A stretch of 22,426 bases of DNA from an uncultured Clostridia bacterium. GTDB lineage: Bacteria > Bacillota > Clostridia > TANB77 > CAG-508. A program made the translations under genes and the position numbers. The notes beneath the pieces were generated by a model. It was not told the DNA's origin, did not search any database, and was given only the letters and a program-made list of their open reading frames with translations. Below, piece by piece: positions 1-6,633 of the stretch (positions are counted from its first letter, which is position 1; the number at the start of each line of letters is the position of its first letter). Where the stretch lies: NCBI GenBank assembly GCA_948585895.1, contig CAPBNZ010000024.1, forward strand, positions 1,363-23,788, in the 5' to 3' direction.

Positions 1-44
1 TAAAATATTTTTATAAAATTATTTTAGAAATATTAATATGTTCG

Positions 45-73
45 TTGAAAAATAGAACAAAATATTGTATAGT
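45..73 (+). promoter_or_regulatory. sigma-A promoter of the 36-codon small ORF
   Basis: TTGAAA at 45-50 and TATAGT at 68-73 are separated by exactly 17 bases. Transcription would start near 80, giving a leader of about 55 bases that contains a small hairpin (GTTCT/AGAAC around 102-116) before the ribosome binding site of the ORF at 136. Confidence 0.6.
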
Positions 74-135
74 AGTTAGTAACCTTTCATTGTCAAAAGG
101 GAGTTCTTACATAGAACGGAAAGGGGGCAAATAAG

Positions 136-246
136 ATGACACAACCTGACCTTATTCTAAAGCTGGTTGAAATGCTTTTAGCTGAAAGAGACAAAAACAA
201 CAATCTTCAATCACAATTAGAAGAACACAAAAAGAGTAAAGACTAA
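136..246 (+). CDS. 36-residue small protein, putative partner of an antisense-type sRNA
   Basis: This ORF starts with MTQPDLILKLVEMLLAERDK and ends in a charged, Lys/Glu-rich tail. The first 20 residues could form an amphipathic helix; there is no clear membrane span. An AAGGGGG ribosome binding site (121-127) lies 8 bases before the ATG, and a 17-spaced promoter lies at 45-73. Codons 2-6 (ACACAACCTGACC, 139-151) are repeated exactly at 356-368, inside the convergent small RNA gene, so that RNA carries the complement of the start region in its predicted loop. This layout resembles type I toxin-antitoxin loci, but the peptide is less hydrophobic than most known type I toxins, so a toxin role is only inferred. 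I recognise no family. It could also be a regulated small protein of another kind. Confidence 0.6.
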   Translation: MTQPDLILKLVEMLLAERDKNNNLQSQLEEHKKSKD

Positions 247-282
247 ATGTGTCATTACATAGTCGAAAGTGGGAGCAAAATT

Positions 283-306
283 GCAGTTTACTTCTGCTTT
301 TATTTT
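283..306 (+). terminator. weak terminator after the small ORF
   Basis: GCAG/CTGC with a 7-base loop is followed by TTTTATTTT. The stem is only 4 bp, perhaps lengthened by A277-280. The diverged copy at 2369-2393 keeps the same arrangement (CAAG/CTTG followed by CTTTTTATTT), which supports a real 3' end signal. Confidence 0.4.
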
Positions 307-310
307 AGGC

Positions 311-388
311 AAAAAAATAGTATGTGTAATTGCAGTACACATACGCAAACAATATACACAACCTGACCGAGAGTACATTGTTTAATGT
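311..388 (-). ncRNA. small RNA 1, candidate type I antitoxin
   Basis: On the minus strand, TTGACA-17-TATTAT (423-395) gives a start near 388. The RNA folds into an 11-bp hairpin (arms 383-373 and 357-347) with a 15-base loop, then a 9-bp terminator (GTATGTGTA/TACACATAC, 344-320) followed by TATTTTTTT. The first hairpin is fully paired only when read from the minus strand: its one irregular position is G-U there and A-C on the plus strand. The loop contains GGTCAGGTTGT, the exact complement of codons 2-6 of the convergent ORF at 136. A second, diverged copy at 2400-2472 keeps the fold. The transcript and its target are inferred and have not been shown. Confidence 0.65.
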
Positions 389-394
389 AACTAT

Positions 395-423
395 ATAATA
401 ACATCTTTTTATTGATTTGTCAA
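395..423 (-). promoter_or_regulatory. sigma-A promoter of small RNA 1
   Basis: Minus strand: TTGACA (423-418), 17-base spacer, TATTAT (400-395). It overlaps, head to head, the plus-strand promoter at 412-440. Confidence 0.7.
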
Positions 424-440
424 ATATAAAATAATATGAT
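412..440 (+). promoter_or_regulatory. probable promoter of the 222-residue protein gene
   Basis: TTGATT (412-417) and TATGAT (435-440) are 17 bases apart. The -35 region overlaps that of small RNA 1 on the other strand, so the two may compete for RNA polymerase. Confidence 0.5.
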
Positions 441-518
441 AGACTATAAAAAAGTTAAAATATGGAACTGAAAAAAATATAAAGTTACTAATTGATAAAA
501 GATAAGGAGAATTGATTT

Positions 519-1187
519 ATGAAAAGTATTATACCATCATTACGAGAATCATTATTTGTAGATAATACTGATATACTAATTGATATTTCAGAATATACAA
601 TTGATAATTTGATAGAAATGTCAGATACTTTAACTGACTTTCCAATTATAAAAACAATTTCAGCAACATTAAAAGGTTTTCATAATATATATGATAGAAA
701 CTTATTAAAGAATACATTAGTATTTATACAAGAACTAAATTCAGGAGAAGTTAATAGGGATAAATATATAGAATATAAAACTACATTAGAACATAATCCT
801 AGCAAATGCGAAAAAGAGCTTGGTAGAGTTGTTTTAATTTTAAACAACATAATAGATGTTAATAAATCTAAAATATTAGCAAAGCTATACAAAGCATACA
901 TTAATAAAGCATTAACTTGGGAAGAATTTTGTGAATATTCTGAAATTGTAAACAGAATTTTTATAGAAGATATGGCGATTTTAAAAGATATCTATGATGG
1001 GAATATTACTTTTATAAGCGAAACAAATAATGAAAATTATCGAATATATAGATTAAATTCGATTGGAATTATAGATATAAAATTAGATAAATTAAAAGTT
1101 GCTGTTATTAATGGAAGTAAAGCTTTGAAACAATTAGTATCAATAAATGATACAGGAAAAAAGTTTCTAGAAATAACATTAAGTTAA
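519..1187 (+). CDS. uncharacterised 222-residue helical protein
   Basis: The start is set by AAGGAGA at 504-510, 8 bases before the ATG. The protein is soluble-looking and probably mostly helical. The central part (roughly residues 45-155, from ATLKGFHNIYDRNLLKNTL through KLYKAYINKALTWEEF) has the pattern of a widespread family of hypothetical proteins that I recall from Bacillota and Bacteroidota, in which a RDR-LLKKL-like helix is followed by KLFKAYI and FLRLS-like segments. I cannot name a domain with certainty, and no catalytic motif is visible. It has its own promoter (412-440), overlapping that of the divergent small RNA, and a weak terminator. The setting among toxin-antitoxin-like RNAs suggests accessory, possibly mobile or defence-related DNA; that is inference from context only. 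Confidence 0.85.
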   Translation: MKSIIPSLRESLFVDNTDILIDISEYTIDNLIEMSDTLTDFPIIKTISATLKGFHNIYDRNLLKNTLVFIQELNSGEVNRDKYIEYKTTLEHNPSKCEKELGRVVLILNNIIDVNKSKILAKLYKAYINKALTWEEFCEYSEIVNRIFIEDMAILKDIYDGNITFISETNNENYRIYRLNSIGIIDIKLDKLKVAVINGSKALKQLVSINDTGKKFLEITLS

Positions 1188-1212
1188 ATTAATTTTAGAA
1201 TGTTCTACCTGA

Positions 1213-1243
1213 AAATATCTGGCACTATCTGTGCCTATTTCTT
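1213..1243 (+). terminator. weak terminator after the 222-residue protein gene
   Basis: GGCAC-TATCT-GTGCC (1221-1235) is flanked by AAATA and TATTT arms and followed by TATTTCTT. Confidence 0.45.
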
Positions 1244-1261
1244 ACTTGCATTATAATTGCA

Positions 1262-1450
1262 TTAAAATTTTTCGTTACATTTCAAAAGTGCATATAAATC
1301 AATACTTTTGAGATTAGCGAGCCATTTCACCTCACCAATAAAATCTAATAGTTTAAATCCTTGTAGCTGTTGAGTTACATGGGTTTTTATTGGAAACAGA
1401 CCAGTTTTGCTGTTCTCTATGTACCTAGAAACACAAGAAAGAACGGTTTT
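1262..1450 (-). pseudogene. unrecognised 5'-truncated ORF remnant
   Basis: On the minus strand a 62-codon stretch is open from a stop at 1453-1451 to TAA at 1264-1262, with no ATG, GTG or TTG start and no ribosome binding site. Its translation looks protein-like: RYIENSKTGLFPIKTH, then QLQGFKLLDFIGEVKWLA and LYALLKCNEKF. The same frame upstream is broken by TAA and TGA. It is probably the 3' remnant of a decayed gene. I do not recognise the family, and an A/T-rich chance reading frame is possible. Confidence 0.3.
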
Positions 1451-1554
1451 TTATAAAAAGTTCATAAATAGTTGATATATAAACGTTTTTCAATCATTTA
1501 CTAGATTGATTTTTTCTTTAAAGTTTGTGTGGGTATTTCTAAATTTTTTTGCTC

Positions 1555-1618
1555 TTGCAGAAAAAATCGTTAATATTTGCAGAAACTAATTTTTTTGAAT
1601 TGCAGAAAATTGCAGAAA
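1555..1618. repeat. four TTGCAGAAA repeats
   Basis: TTGCAGAAA occurs at 1555-1563, 1577-1585, 1600-1608 and 1610-1618, with start-to-start spacings of 22, 23 and 10 bases, close to whole helical turns. The array lies upstream of the promoter of small RNA 3 and has the look of a protein-binding site array. No function is known. Confidence 0.55.
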
Positions 1619-1634
1619 CTATTTTTATTTATTT

Positions 1635-1654
1635 GTTTAGTAAAATTACTAAAC
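1635..1654. promoter_or_regulatory. operator-like palindrome
   Basis: GTTTAGTAA-AA-TTACTAAAC is a perfect 9-bp inverted repeat with a 2-base centre, 28 bases upstream of the -35 box at 1683. It is suited to a dimeric regulator. Confidence 0.5.
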
Positions 1655-1682
1655 ATTTCAAGAAATTTTCTCAAAATAATAT

Positions 1683-1711
1683 TTGACAAGAACAATAAAT
1701 CTGTGTATAAT
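1683..1711 (+). promoter_or_regulatory. consensus sigma-A promoter of small RNA 3
   Basis: TTGACA (1683-1688), 17-base spacer, TATAAT (1706-1711): a perfect consensus pair. The start would be near 1718. Confidence 0.85.
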
Positions 1712-1717
1712 AAAGAT

Positions 1718-1809
1718 AGAAAATGAGTAGCCACAGACAATGTGTGTTACCCAATTAAATTGAGAATACACCACATAGCTTAGCCGAGCGTAATGTGGTG
1801 CATTTTTTT
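1718..1809 (+). ncRNA. small RNA 3, candidate Fst/par-like antitoxin RNA
   Basis: This transcript of about 92 bases runs from the perfect promoter at 1683-1711 to a terminator made of CACCACAT/ATGTGGTG (1769-1776 and 1793-1800) and seven T (1803-1809). No ORF with a ribosome binding site lies inside. It is convergent with the hydrophobic peptide gene, whose stop codon sits in the T-run. CAATTAAATTGAG (1752-1764) matches the leader DNA of the peptide gene (1938-1951) in the same direction, with one substitution and one gap. ACACCAC (1768-1774) matches 1920-1926, which covers the peptide's ribosome binding site. The RNA can therefore pair with the peptide mRNA leader. That architecture is known from the par locus of plasmid pAD1; pairing here is inferred. 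Confidence 0.7.
1769..1809 (+). terminator. terminator of small RNA 3
   Basis: An 8-bp stem CACCACAT/ATGTGGTG is followed by CA and then seven T. It lies in the 3' region shared with the convergent peptide gene. In the minus direction no strong T-run follows, so it may work poorly for the peptide mRNA. Confidence 0.8.
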
Positions 1810-1915
1810 ATTGTTGCTTGTTAGATAGTATTATGTCTATAACACTTACTAAGGCAACGTTTATAGTTAATGAAATCATAAATCCTACTATTAAGAACAT
1901 TAGAAAATCTAACAT
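1808..1915 (-). CDS. 35-residue hydrophobic peptide, type I toxin-like
   Basis: The peptide begins MLDFLMFLIVGFMISLTI, continues with a hydrophobic stretch to about residue 30, and ends in a polar tail (LSNKQQ). It would be a single membrane helix with a short hydrophilic C-terminus, the form of Fst, TxpA and related type I toxins or holin-like toxins. GGAGG (1930-1926) lies 10 bases before the ATG as part of GGAGGTGG. A promoter TTGAAT-17-TATTAT lies at 2030-2002. The leader forms a 6-bp hairpin, CTCAAC-TTTA-GTTGAG, just before the ribosome binding site. Small RNA 3 converges on it and shares leader complementarity. Known toxins of this type damage the membrane when made in excess; toxicity here is inferred. 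I cannot assign a named family. Confidence 0.7.
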   Translation of the reverse strand: MLDFLMFLIVGFMISLTINVALVSVIDIILSNKQQ

Positions 1916-2001
1916 ATAAACACCACCTCCAATCTCTCAACTAAAGTTGAGGACTAAAGGTAACACCAACATCTGCTTTTATCTCATCTCTATCATCAAT
2001 A

Positions 2002-2030
2002 ATAATACAAAATAATTCTACATAATTCAA
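2002..2030 (-). promoter_or_regulatory. promoter of the hydrophobic peptide gene
   Basis: Minus strand: TTGAAT (2030-2025), 17-base spacer, TATTAT (2007-2002). It gives a leader of about 80 bases, ending in a hairpin and a strong GGAGG site. Confidence 0.6.
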
Positions 2031-2139
2031 GCGAACACCATAAAATTATACAATTATTTTTACATCATCAAAGTATCATAAAATATAAATACATTAAGTC
2101 ATTTTATATTTTTCTAAACTATCTTTTATAAATATCATT

Positions 2140-2342
2140 TCATTTGTTTGCCATATTCTCATTGAATTTTTTGCATTCTTCATAGTTTCCAGTATTTATT
2201 TTTTCTTCTCCTGCTATTTTTTTAATAAATTAATTATTTCATTAGTTTGTTTCTCACTTTGCCTATATTCTGATTTAGATCCAAAAATATTATATTCAAA
2301 CATTTTAAACACAATTATGCCAAACACCATAAAATGTGTCAT
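2140..2342 (-). pseudogene. small ORF interrupted at an A7 run (frameshift)
   Basis: Read on the minus strand, the first part (2342-2217, with later possible starts at 2330 and 2303) encodes FEYNIFGSKSEYRQSEKQTN and NEIINLLKK before TAG (2216-2214). A step of one base back within the run of seven A (2223-2217) continues as IAGEEKINTGNYEECKKF and ends at TGA (2142-2140), giving up to 67 residues. Both halves look coding, which suggests either a decayed gene or frameshifting on A-AAA-AAA. No ribosome binding site is visible, and the first ATG lies in the repeated element, so the true start is uncertain. I recognise no family. Confidence 0.3.
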
Positions 2343-2516
2343 ACATATTCAAAAGTGAGGAAGTTGTTACAAGGCTTTCTTGCTTTTTATTTAAGACATA
2401 AAAAAGTATGTGCAGTTACGATACACATACGAGCAAACAATATACACAACCAGACTGAAAGGACATTGTTTAATGTAACTAATAAGATGTTTTTATTAAT
2501 TTGTTAAATAAAAAGA
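2331..2516. repeat. diverged paralogous element, copy 2
   Basis: This is a copy of the element at 243-440. It keeps AAATGTGTCAT, the plus-strand terminator-like CAAG/CTTG (2369-2393), the minus-strand terminator and the hairpin core AAACAATATACACAACC. The small ORF found beside copy 1 is absent. Confidence 0.8.
2400..2472 (-). ncRNA. small RNA 2, diverged copy of small RNA 1
   Basis: The minus strand has TTAACA (2507-2502), a 17-base spacer and TATTAG (2484-2479), a weakened version of the promoter of small RNA 1. The 5' hairpin (2471-2461 with 2445-2435) keeps the same G-U pair and loses one pair. The terminator GTATGTG/CACATAC (2430-2406) is followed by six T. The loop reads TTTCAGTCTGGTTGT, changed at several positions from that of copy 1, and no matching target ORF is visible nearby. 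It may be an orphan antitoxin, may act on a target elsewhere, or may be decaying. Confidence 0.5.
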
Positions 2517-2797
2517 AACATACTCAAATGCTTGAAGATAATATAAATTTAAAGTTCAAATGTAAAAAGTGGGAGAAAACTTTAGAAAATAAAGAAACTA
2601 AAACAGCAATTTAAAGGTGAAAAATCATATCAAAAATAATAAACAAATTAGAAGAGAAAAATAATTATTTAAGGAAAGTCATTAATAGATTTAAAATTAC
2701 AACAGATTAAAAATGAAAACACACTAAAAATAAATATTTCAACTATATTACAATTGTGTTAAATTTAGAAGAAAAGTATTGAATAATCTAACAATTT
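2517..2797 (+). other. A/T-rich gap before the surface protein gene
   Basis: No gene with a ribosome binding site is seen. Short open stretches (for example 28 codons from the ATG at 2529, and IINKLEEKNNYLRK-type sequence around 2640-2700) may be remnants of a coding region. A TATAAT at 2807-2812, without a good -35 box, could serve the surface protein gene. Confidence 0.4.
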
Positions 2798-2839
2798 ATG
2801 TTACTTTATAATAGAAAGAAAGGAAAGAAGGAGAATATT

Positions 2840-5800
2840 ATGGAAGGAAAAAAACACAAGAGTAAAAAAATAAAAACAAAAGTAATCTCAGGTATTACCA
2901 TAGTAATGTTAATACTAGGAATATCAATTTTTTATAGAAAAGAAACAAAAACCAATATAAATATACAAGGTCAATCAATACATACATATACTGGTACCCA
3001 TACAGAGACAGATGATACGCAGTATACCTATAATATTATTTATGAATATAAAGATAGTAACGATGATTCTATATATGAATCTTGTAGAGTTACCATATCA
3101 ACAATATTTTCAGGAGTGGTACCAGATGGATGGTCAAAAGTAGGAGGAGAAGGCAATACAACAAATGATACAAATGGAATATCAATATTCAAAGATTATT
3201 ATTTAAATGTTGACCAAGAATCGGTATCTTTAGGACGTGATATACTTAAAATCACGGTTAATAAAATAGGAGCAGGAACCATTATAGAAACAGATACACA
3301 ACATACCTATCAGATTTCTTATACATATTTTGCGGAAAATGGGATTATCAATAAGTGTAAAGTAGAAATTACAATGTATGGTGCCTATCTAAATGAAGCA
3401 CCAAGAGGATGGGAAGCAACCAGTCAATCCAAAATATATAAATTCTTTACAGAAAATGAGGAATTGACATTAACAGACAAAGACTATAACAATGGTGGAA
3501 CCAAAATAGAAGATATAAACATTAATGTAAGCAAAATAGGAAACTATGTTGATAAAACACAAAATTACACCATTCAATTTAAAGACAAAAATTTATATGA
3601 TGCCATTATACAAAATGACGAGATAAAAGCAAACCTAGTAAACCAAGATAATGTAGCTTGCCAAATTGTAATGACAGGAGAAAACATAGAAAAAGTAACA
3701 ACATTAAATCTTGCTAATAAGAATATAACCGATTTAACAGGAATAGGAAGCTTTTCTAAATTAACCTACTTACAGATAGCGAATAATAATATAACCAATT
3801 TAGCAGAAGTAAATAAACTAACTAACTTAACCAATTTGCATGCAAATAATAATCAAATAGCTGATATGGCAGACTTAAATGGACTAAAAAGCCTTAAATG
3901 GTTAAATTTATCAAACAATCAAATTACAGACATCCATACAAATTTAACATTTAGTAATATAGAATGCTTGTTTTTTTCTGACAATGAAATTGAAGACATT
4001 ACACCATTAACAAGTAAACTAAAAGCAATCGGAAAAAAGGAATTAGATAGCTTTGATTTATCTGGAAACAAAATAAAAGATATAAGTACACTAGAAGAAA
4101 TATCCTATATGGATAGAGGTGGTGTTAGAAATCAAAGAATTAATATAAAAGCAGATACACAACAACCAATACCATTACCACAAATAATACAAAAAGCAAT
4201 AGCAGACAATGCAGAAATTAGCTACATTGACTGTACCAAACAAAATGATAATACAGTTATCGTTAATGCCAATGCAGATGGAAATCATGAAATTAGTGTA
4301 CAAGTAAATAAACATCAAGGTAAGTGGTCTACAACAGGAACAAAACTAACAATAACCCCTAATGATCTTCCTACAATTGTTCTTTATCATATACAGGAAA
4401 AAGATACCTATATAAAATTAGATAATGACAATAAAATAAATTTACCAATAAGAGTATCTAATATGTCACAAGATATGATTGGTAGAACTCATATAAAAAT
4501 AAAAATTGGGGAGCATGTAGTTGAAGAAGGAACCCTAACGAATCTATTTGACTATACAGAACATAACATATATGAATTGAAAAATTCTTTAGGAGATACA
4601 GGAACGTCGATTATGAATGGAAGATTAACAATAGAAATCCCAGCAATCGAAGGAGTAATCAAAGAAACCATATTAGATACAAAATATATAGTAGATAATA
4701 CTCCACCAAGTGCAAACACAATGCAACTACAACCTAACAATGGAAAAACTAGTATGATTTTAGAGTTAAATGAAGACATAAGTAAACTAAGAGAAGACGG
4801 AAAAGAATATACAGTCATATATAACGAAGATAATCATATGTCAGAAATACGACCATCAGGAGGATGGAAGATAGAAAAATCAAGATATGGATATTTAGAA
4901 AAAGAATATGATACAACAGGAGAAAAAACAGTTACATTAATAGACCGTGCAGGAAATGAAAGTGTAAAAAAATTTACAATAGGAGGATGGATTTCTGAAA
5001 TAGAGTTAAATAGTCCAGCAGGAACCTATATCAAGGGAAATACTATTACCGTAACTGCTAAATATAAAGGAGAAGATATAGCTAACAGTGAAACAACAAA
5101 ATTAGAATATGCTATTGGTACAGGAGAAGCAAAAACCGTAGAAGGGCAAAAAGACATTACTAACAAAACAATAACATACACAATTACAATTGAACAAAAC
5201 GATATAGGAAAATTACAATATAAACGTATACAAGGAGGAAGAACTGATCAAGCTTTAACACCAGATTTTACTTCCATAGAAGTCAAACAACTAAATGGAA
5301 TAGAAATAACCCAACCAACAAAAACAACATACATAAAAGGAGAAAAATTAGACTTAACAGGATTAAGAGTAACAGCAAAATACACTGATAACACATTAGA
5401 AGAAATAGAAAACAAAAATTATACAGTAACACCATCAAATGGAGAAACATTAACAGAAACGGGAAGAAAAATAATAACAGTAACGTATGAAGGAAAAACA
5501 GCAACCTTTACCATTACAATTAATCCTCAAAATATAGCAGCAACTAGTGTAACATTAAATAAAACAGAAGTAAGTATGAAAGAAGGACACACAGAAAGTT
5601 TAATAGCAACGGTAGCACCAGAAAACGCAACCAATAAAAACGTAACCTGGAAGAGTTCAAATGAAACAATTGCTAAAATAAGTAGCAGTGGAGTCGTAAC
5701 AGCCAACAAAAAAGGAGCAGCAACCATTACAGTAACAACACAAGATGGAGGAAAAACAGCAACTTGTCAAGTAACCGTAACAGAAAATACAACAGAAGAA

Positions 5801-6340
5801 GAAAAAGTAGCTGTAACAGGTGTAACGTTAAATAAAACAACAACAACTATAAAAGAAGGAGAAACAGAAAACCTAATAGCAACAGTAGTACCAGAAAATG
5901 CAACTAACAAAAATATAACATGGAGTAGTTCGAATGAAACAATTGTAAAAGTATTAGGAGGAGTGATTACAGGTGTTAGTGAAGGAACAGCAGATATCAC
6001 AGTAACAACAGAAGACGGTAAAAAAATTGCTACCTGCAAAGTGACAGTAACAAAATTAACAGCAAACAACCCAGATAATGACAATAATAATAATGATAAC
6101 AACGATAATAACAATAATAACAATAATAACAATAATAACAATAGTAACAGCGATAATAAAGATAAAAATGATTTGCAAAATACCAATAAAACAAATACAT
6201 TAATAAATGATGCAAAAACGCCAGCATCTAAATTACCACATGCTGGAATCAAAGAAACCATAATGGTAGTATCAATTATAGCATTAATAATAATTGCTAT
6301 TGTATCATTTGTGAAATATAAAAAATACGAAATAAGATAG
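2840..6340 (+). CDS. wall-anchored LRR / Ig-like surface protein with LPHAG sorting signal
   Basis: This 1166-residue secreted surface protein was given the ATG at 2840 because AAGGAG (2828-2833) lies 6 bases before it; the in-frame ATG at 2798 has no such site and precedes a possible -10 box. The N-terminus is Lys-rich with a hydrophobic segment (about 15-32). Two tandem repeats of about 90 residues follow (about 45-230), each with a TYxIxYxY...CxVxI pattern. Internalin-like leucine-rich repeats of the LxxLxLxxNxI type cover about 283-421. A Big_3-like domain lies at about 815-897, and two Big_2-like domains at about 900-983 and 989-1073. An Asn/Asp-rich low-complexity linker (about 1074-1115) leads to LPHAG (1132-1136), a membrane helix and the basic tail KYKKYEIR, the form of a sortase signal with Ala in place of the usual Thr. 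The likely role is adhesion or contact with host or other cells. Confidence 0.9.
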   Translation: MEGKKHKSKKIKTKVISGITIVMLILGISIFYRKETKTNINIQGQSIHTYTGTHTETDDTQYTYNIIYEYKDSNDDSIYESCRVTISTIFSGVVPDGWSKVGGEGNTTNDTNGISIFKDYYLNVDQESVSLGRDILKITVNKIGAGTIIETDTQHTYQISYTYFAENGIINKCKVEITMYGAYLNEAPRGWEATSQSKIYKFFTENEELTLTDKDYNNGGTKIEDININVSKIGNYVDKTQNYTIQFKDKNLYDAIIQNDEIKANLVNQDNVACQIVMTGENIEKVTTLNLANKNITDLTGIGSFSKLTYLQIANNNITNLAEVNKLTNLTNLHANNNQIADMADLNGLKSLKWLNLSNNQITDIHTNLTFSNIECLFFSDNEIEDITPLTSKLKAIGKKELDSFDLSGNKIKDISTLEEISYMDRGGVRNQRINIKADTQQPIPLPQIIQKAIADNAEISYIDCTKQNDNTVIVNANADGNHEISVQVNKHQGKWSTTGTKLTITPNDLPTIVLYHIQEKDTYIKLDNDNKINLPIRVSNMSQDMIGRTHIKIKIGEHVVEEGTLTNLFDYTEHNIYELKNSLGDTGTSIMNGRLTIEIPAIEGVIKETILDTKYIVDNTPPSANTMQLQPNNGKTSMILELNEDISKLREDGKEYTVIYNEDNHMSEIRPSGGWKIEKSRYGYLEKEYDTTGEKTVTLIDRAGNESVKKFTIGGWISEIELNSPAGTYIKGNTITVTAKYKGEDIANSETTKLEYAIGTGEAKTVEGQKDITNKTITYTITIEQNDIGKLQYKRIQGGRTDQALTPDFTSIEVKQLNGIEITQPTKTTYIKGEKLDLTGLRVTAKYTDNTLEEIENKNYTVTPSNGETLTETGRKIITVTYEGKTATFTITINPQNIAATSVTLNKTEVSMKEGHTESLIATVAPENATNKNVTWKSSNETIAKISSSGVVTANKKGAATITVTTQDGGKTATCQVTVTENTTEEEKVAVTGVTLNKTTTTIKEGETENLIATVVPENATNKNITWSSSNETIVKVLGGVITGVSEGTADITVTTEDGKKIATCKVTVTKLTANNPDNDNNNNDNNDNNNNNNNNNNNNSNSDNKDKNDLQNTNKTNTLINDAKTPASKLPHAGIKETIMVVSIIALIIIAIVSFVKYKKYEIR

Positions 6341-6353
6341 TGTCAAATAGGCA

Positions 6354-6381
6354 AAGAGCAGGTTGGATTCAATCTGCTCTT
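6354..6381 (+). terminator. hairpin after the surface protein gene
   Basis: AAGAGCAG (6354-6361) pairs with CTGCTCTT (6374-6381), with an inner TTG/CAA. The stem is strong, but only AATTATGAT follows, so the U-tract is poor. Confidence 0.5.
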
Positions 6382-6415
6382 AATTATGATAAAGATAAGA
6401 AAACAAACTAAAATA

Positions 6416-6450
6416 GAACTAGATTACTTGGTTAAGGAGAAATCTAGTTC
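6416..6450. terminator. 10-bp inverted repeat, possible minus-strand terminator
   Basis: GAACTAGATT (6416-6425) pairs with AATCTAGTTC (6441-6450). On the minus strand it is followed by TATTTTAGTTTGTTTT, so it may end transcription from the oxidoreductase gene, about 180 bases further on. Nothing else is visible between 6451 and 6633. Confidence 0.4.
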
Positions 6451-6633
6451 AATAAACAAAAAATAAAACATATAAATATATGAGTTATTAAAGAAATTGT
6501 AGCAAAAAAGAAGTGGTAAGTCAATAAAAATAGCAAAAAAAGTTGAATTCATTGCGTTTTTAATGACTGCTTATTCTATCCAAAATCTATCATGTTTTTT
6601 AGGTCTCCCTATCTTTTATTATTTACAGCTATA

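Larger units (their letters stand above)
243..440. repeat. diverged paralogous element, copy 1
   Basis: A block of about 190 bases beginning AAATGTGTCAT at the small-ORF stop codon and running to about 440 is repeated with divergence at 2331-2516. Conserved blocks include AAACAATATACACAACC (347-363) and ACATTGTTTAATGTAACT (375-392). Both copies hold a minus-strand promoter, a 5' hairpin and a minus-strand terminator, so the repeated unit is a small RNA gene with flanking sequence. Confidence 0.8.

Noticed and set aside
236..378. Minus-strand reading frame starting MYSRSGCVYC across small RNA 1
   Set aside because: It is not kept in the diverged copy at 2331-2516, which stops early, whereas the RNA fold is kept; the frame also runs through the terminator.
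1555..1618. CRISPR array
   Set aside because: The repeats are only 9 bases with unequal 1-14 base gaps and no spacer structure.
5767..6261. Long minus-strand ORFs rich in Leu or Tyr/Cys opposite the surface protein
   Set aside because: They mirror the Asn/Asp and Thr/Val repeats of the real gene and have no start signals.
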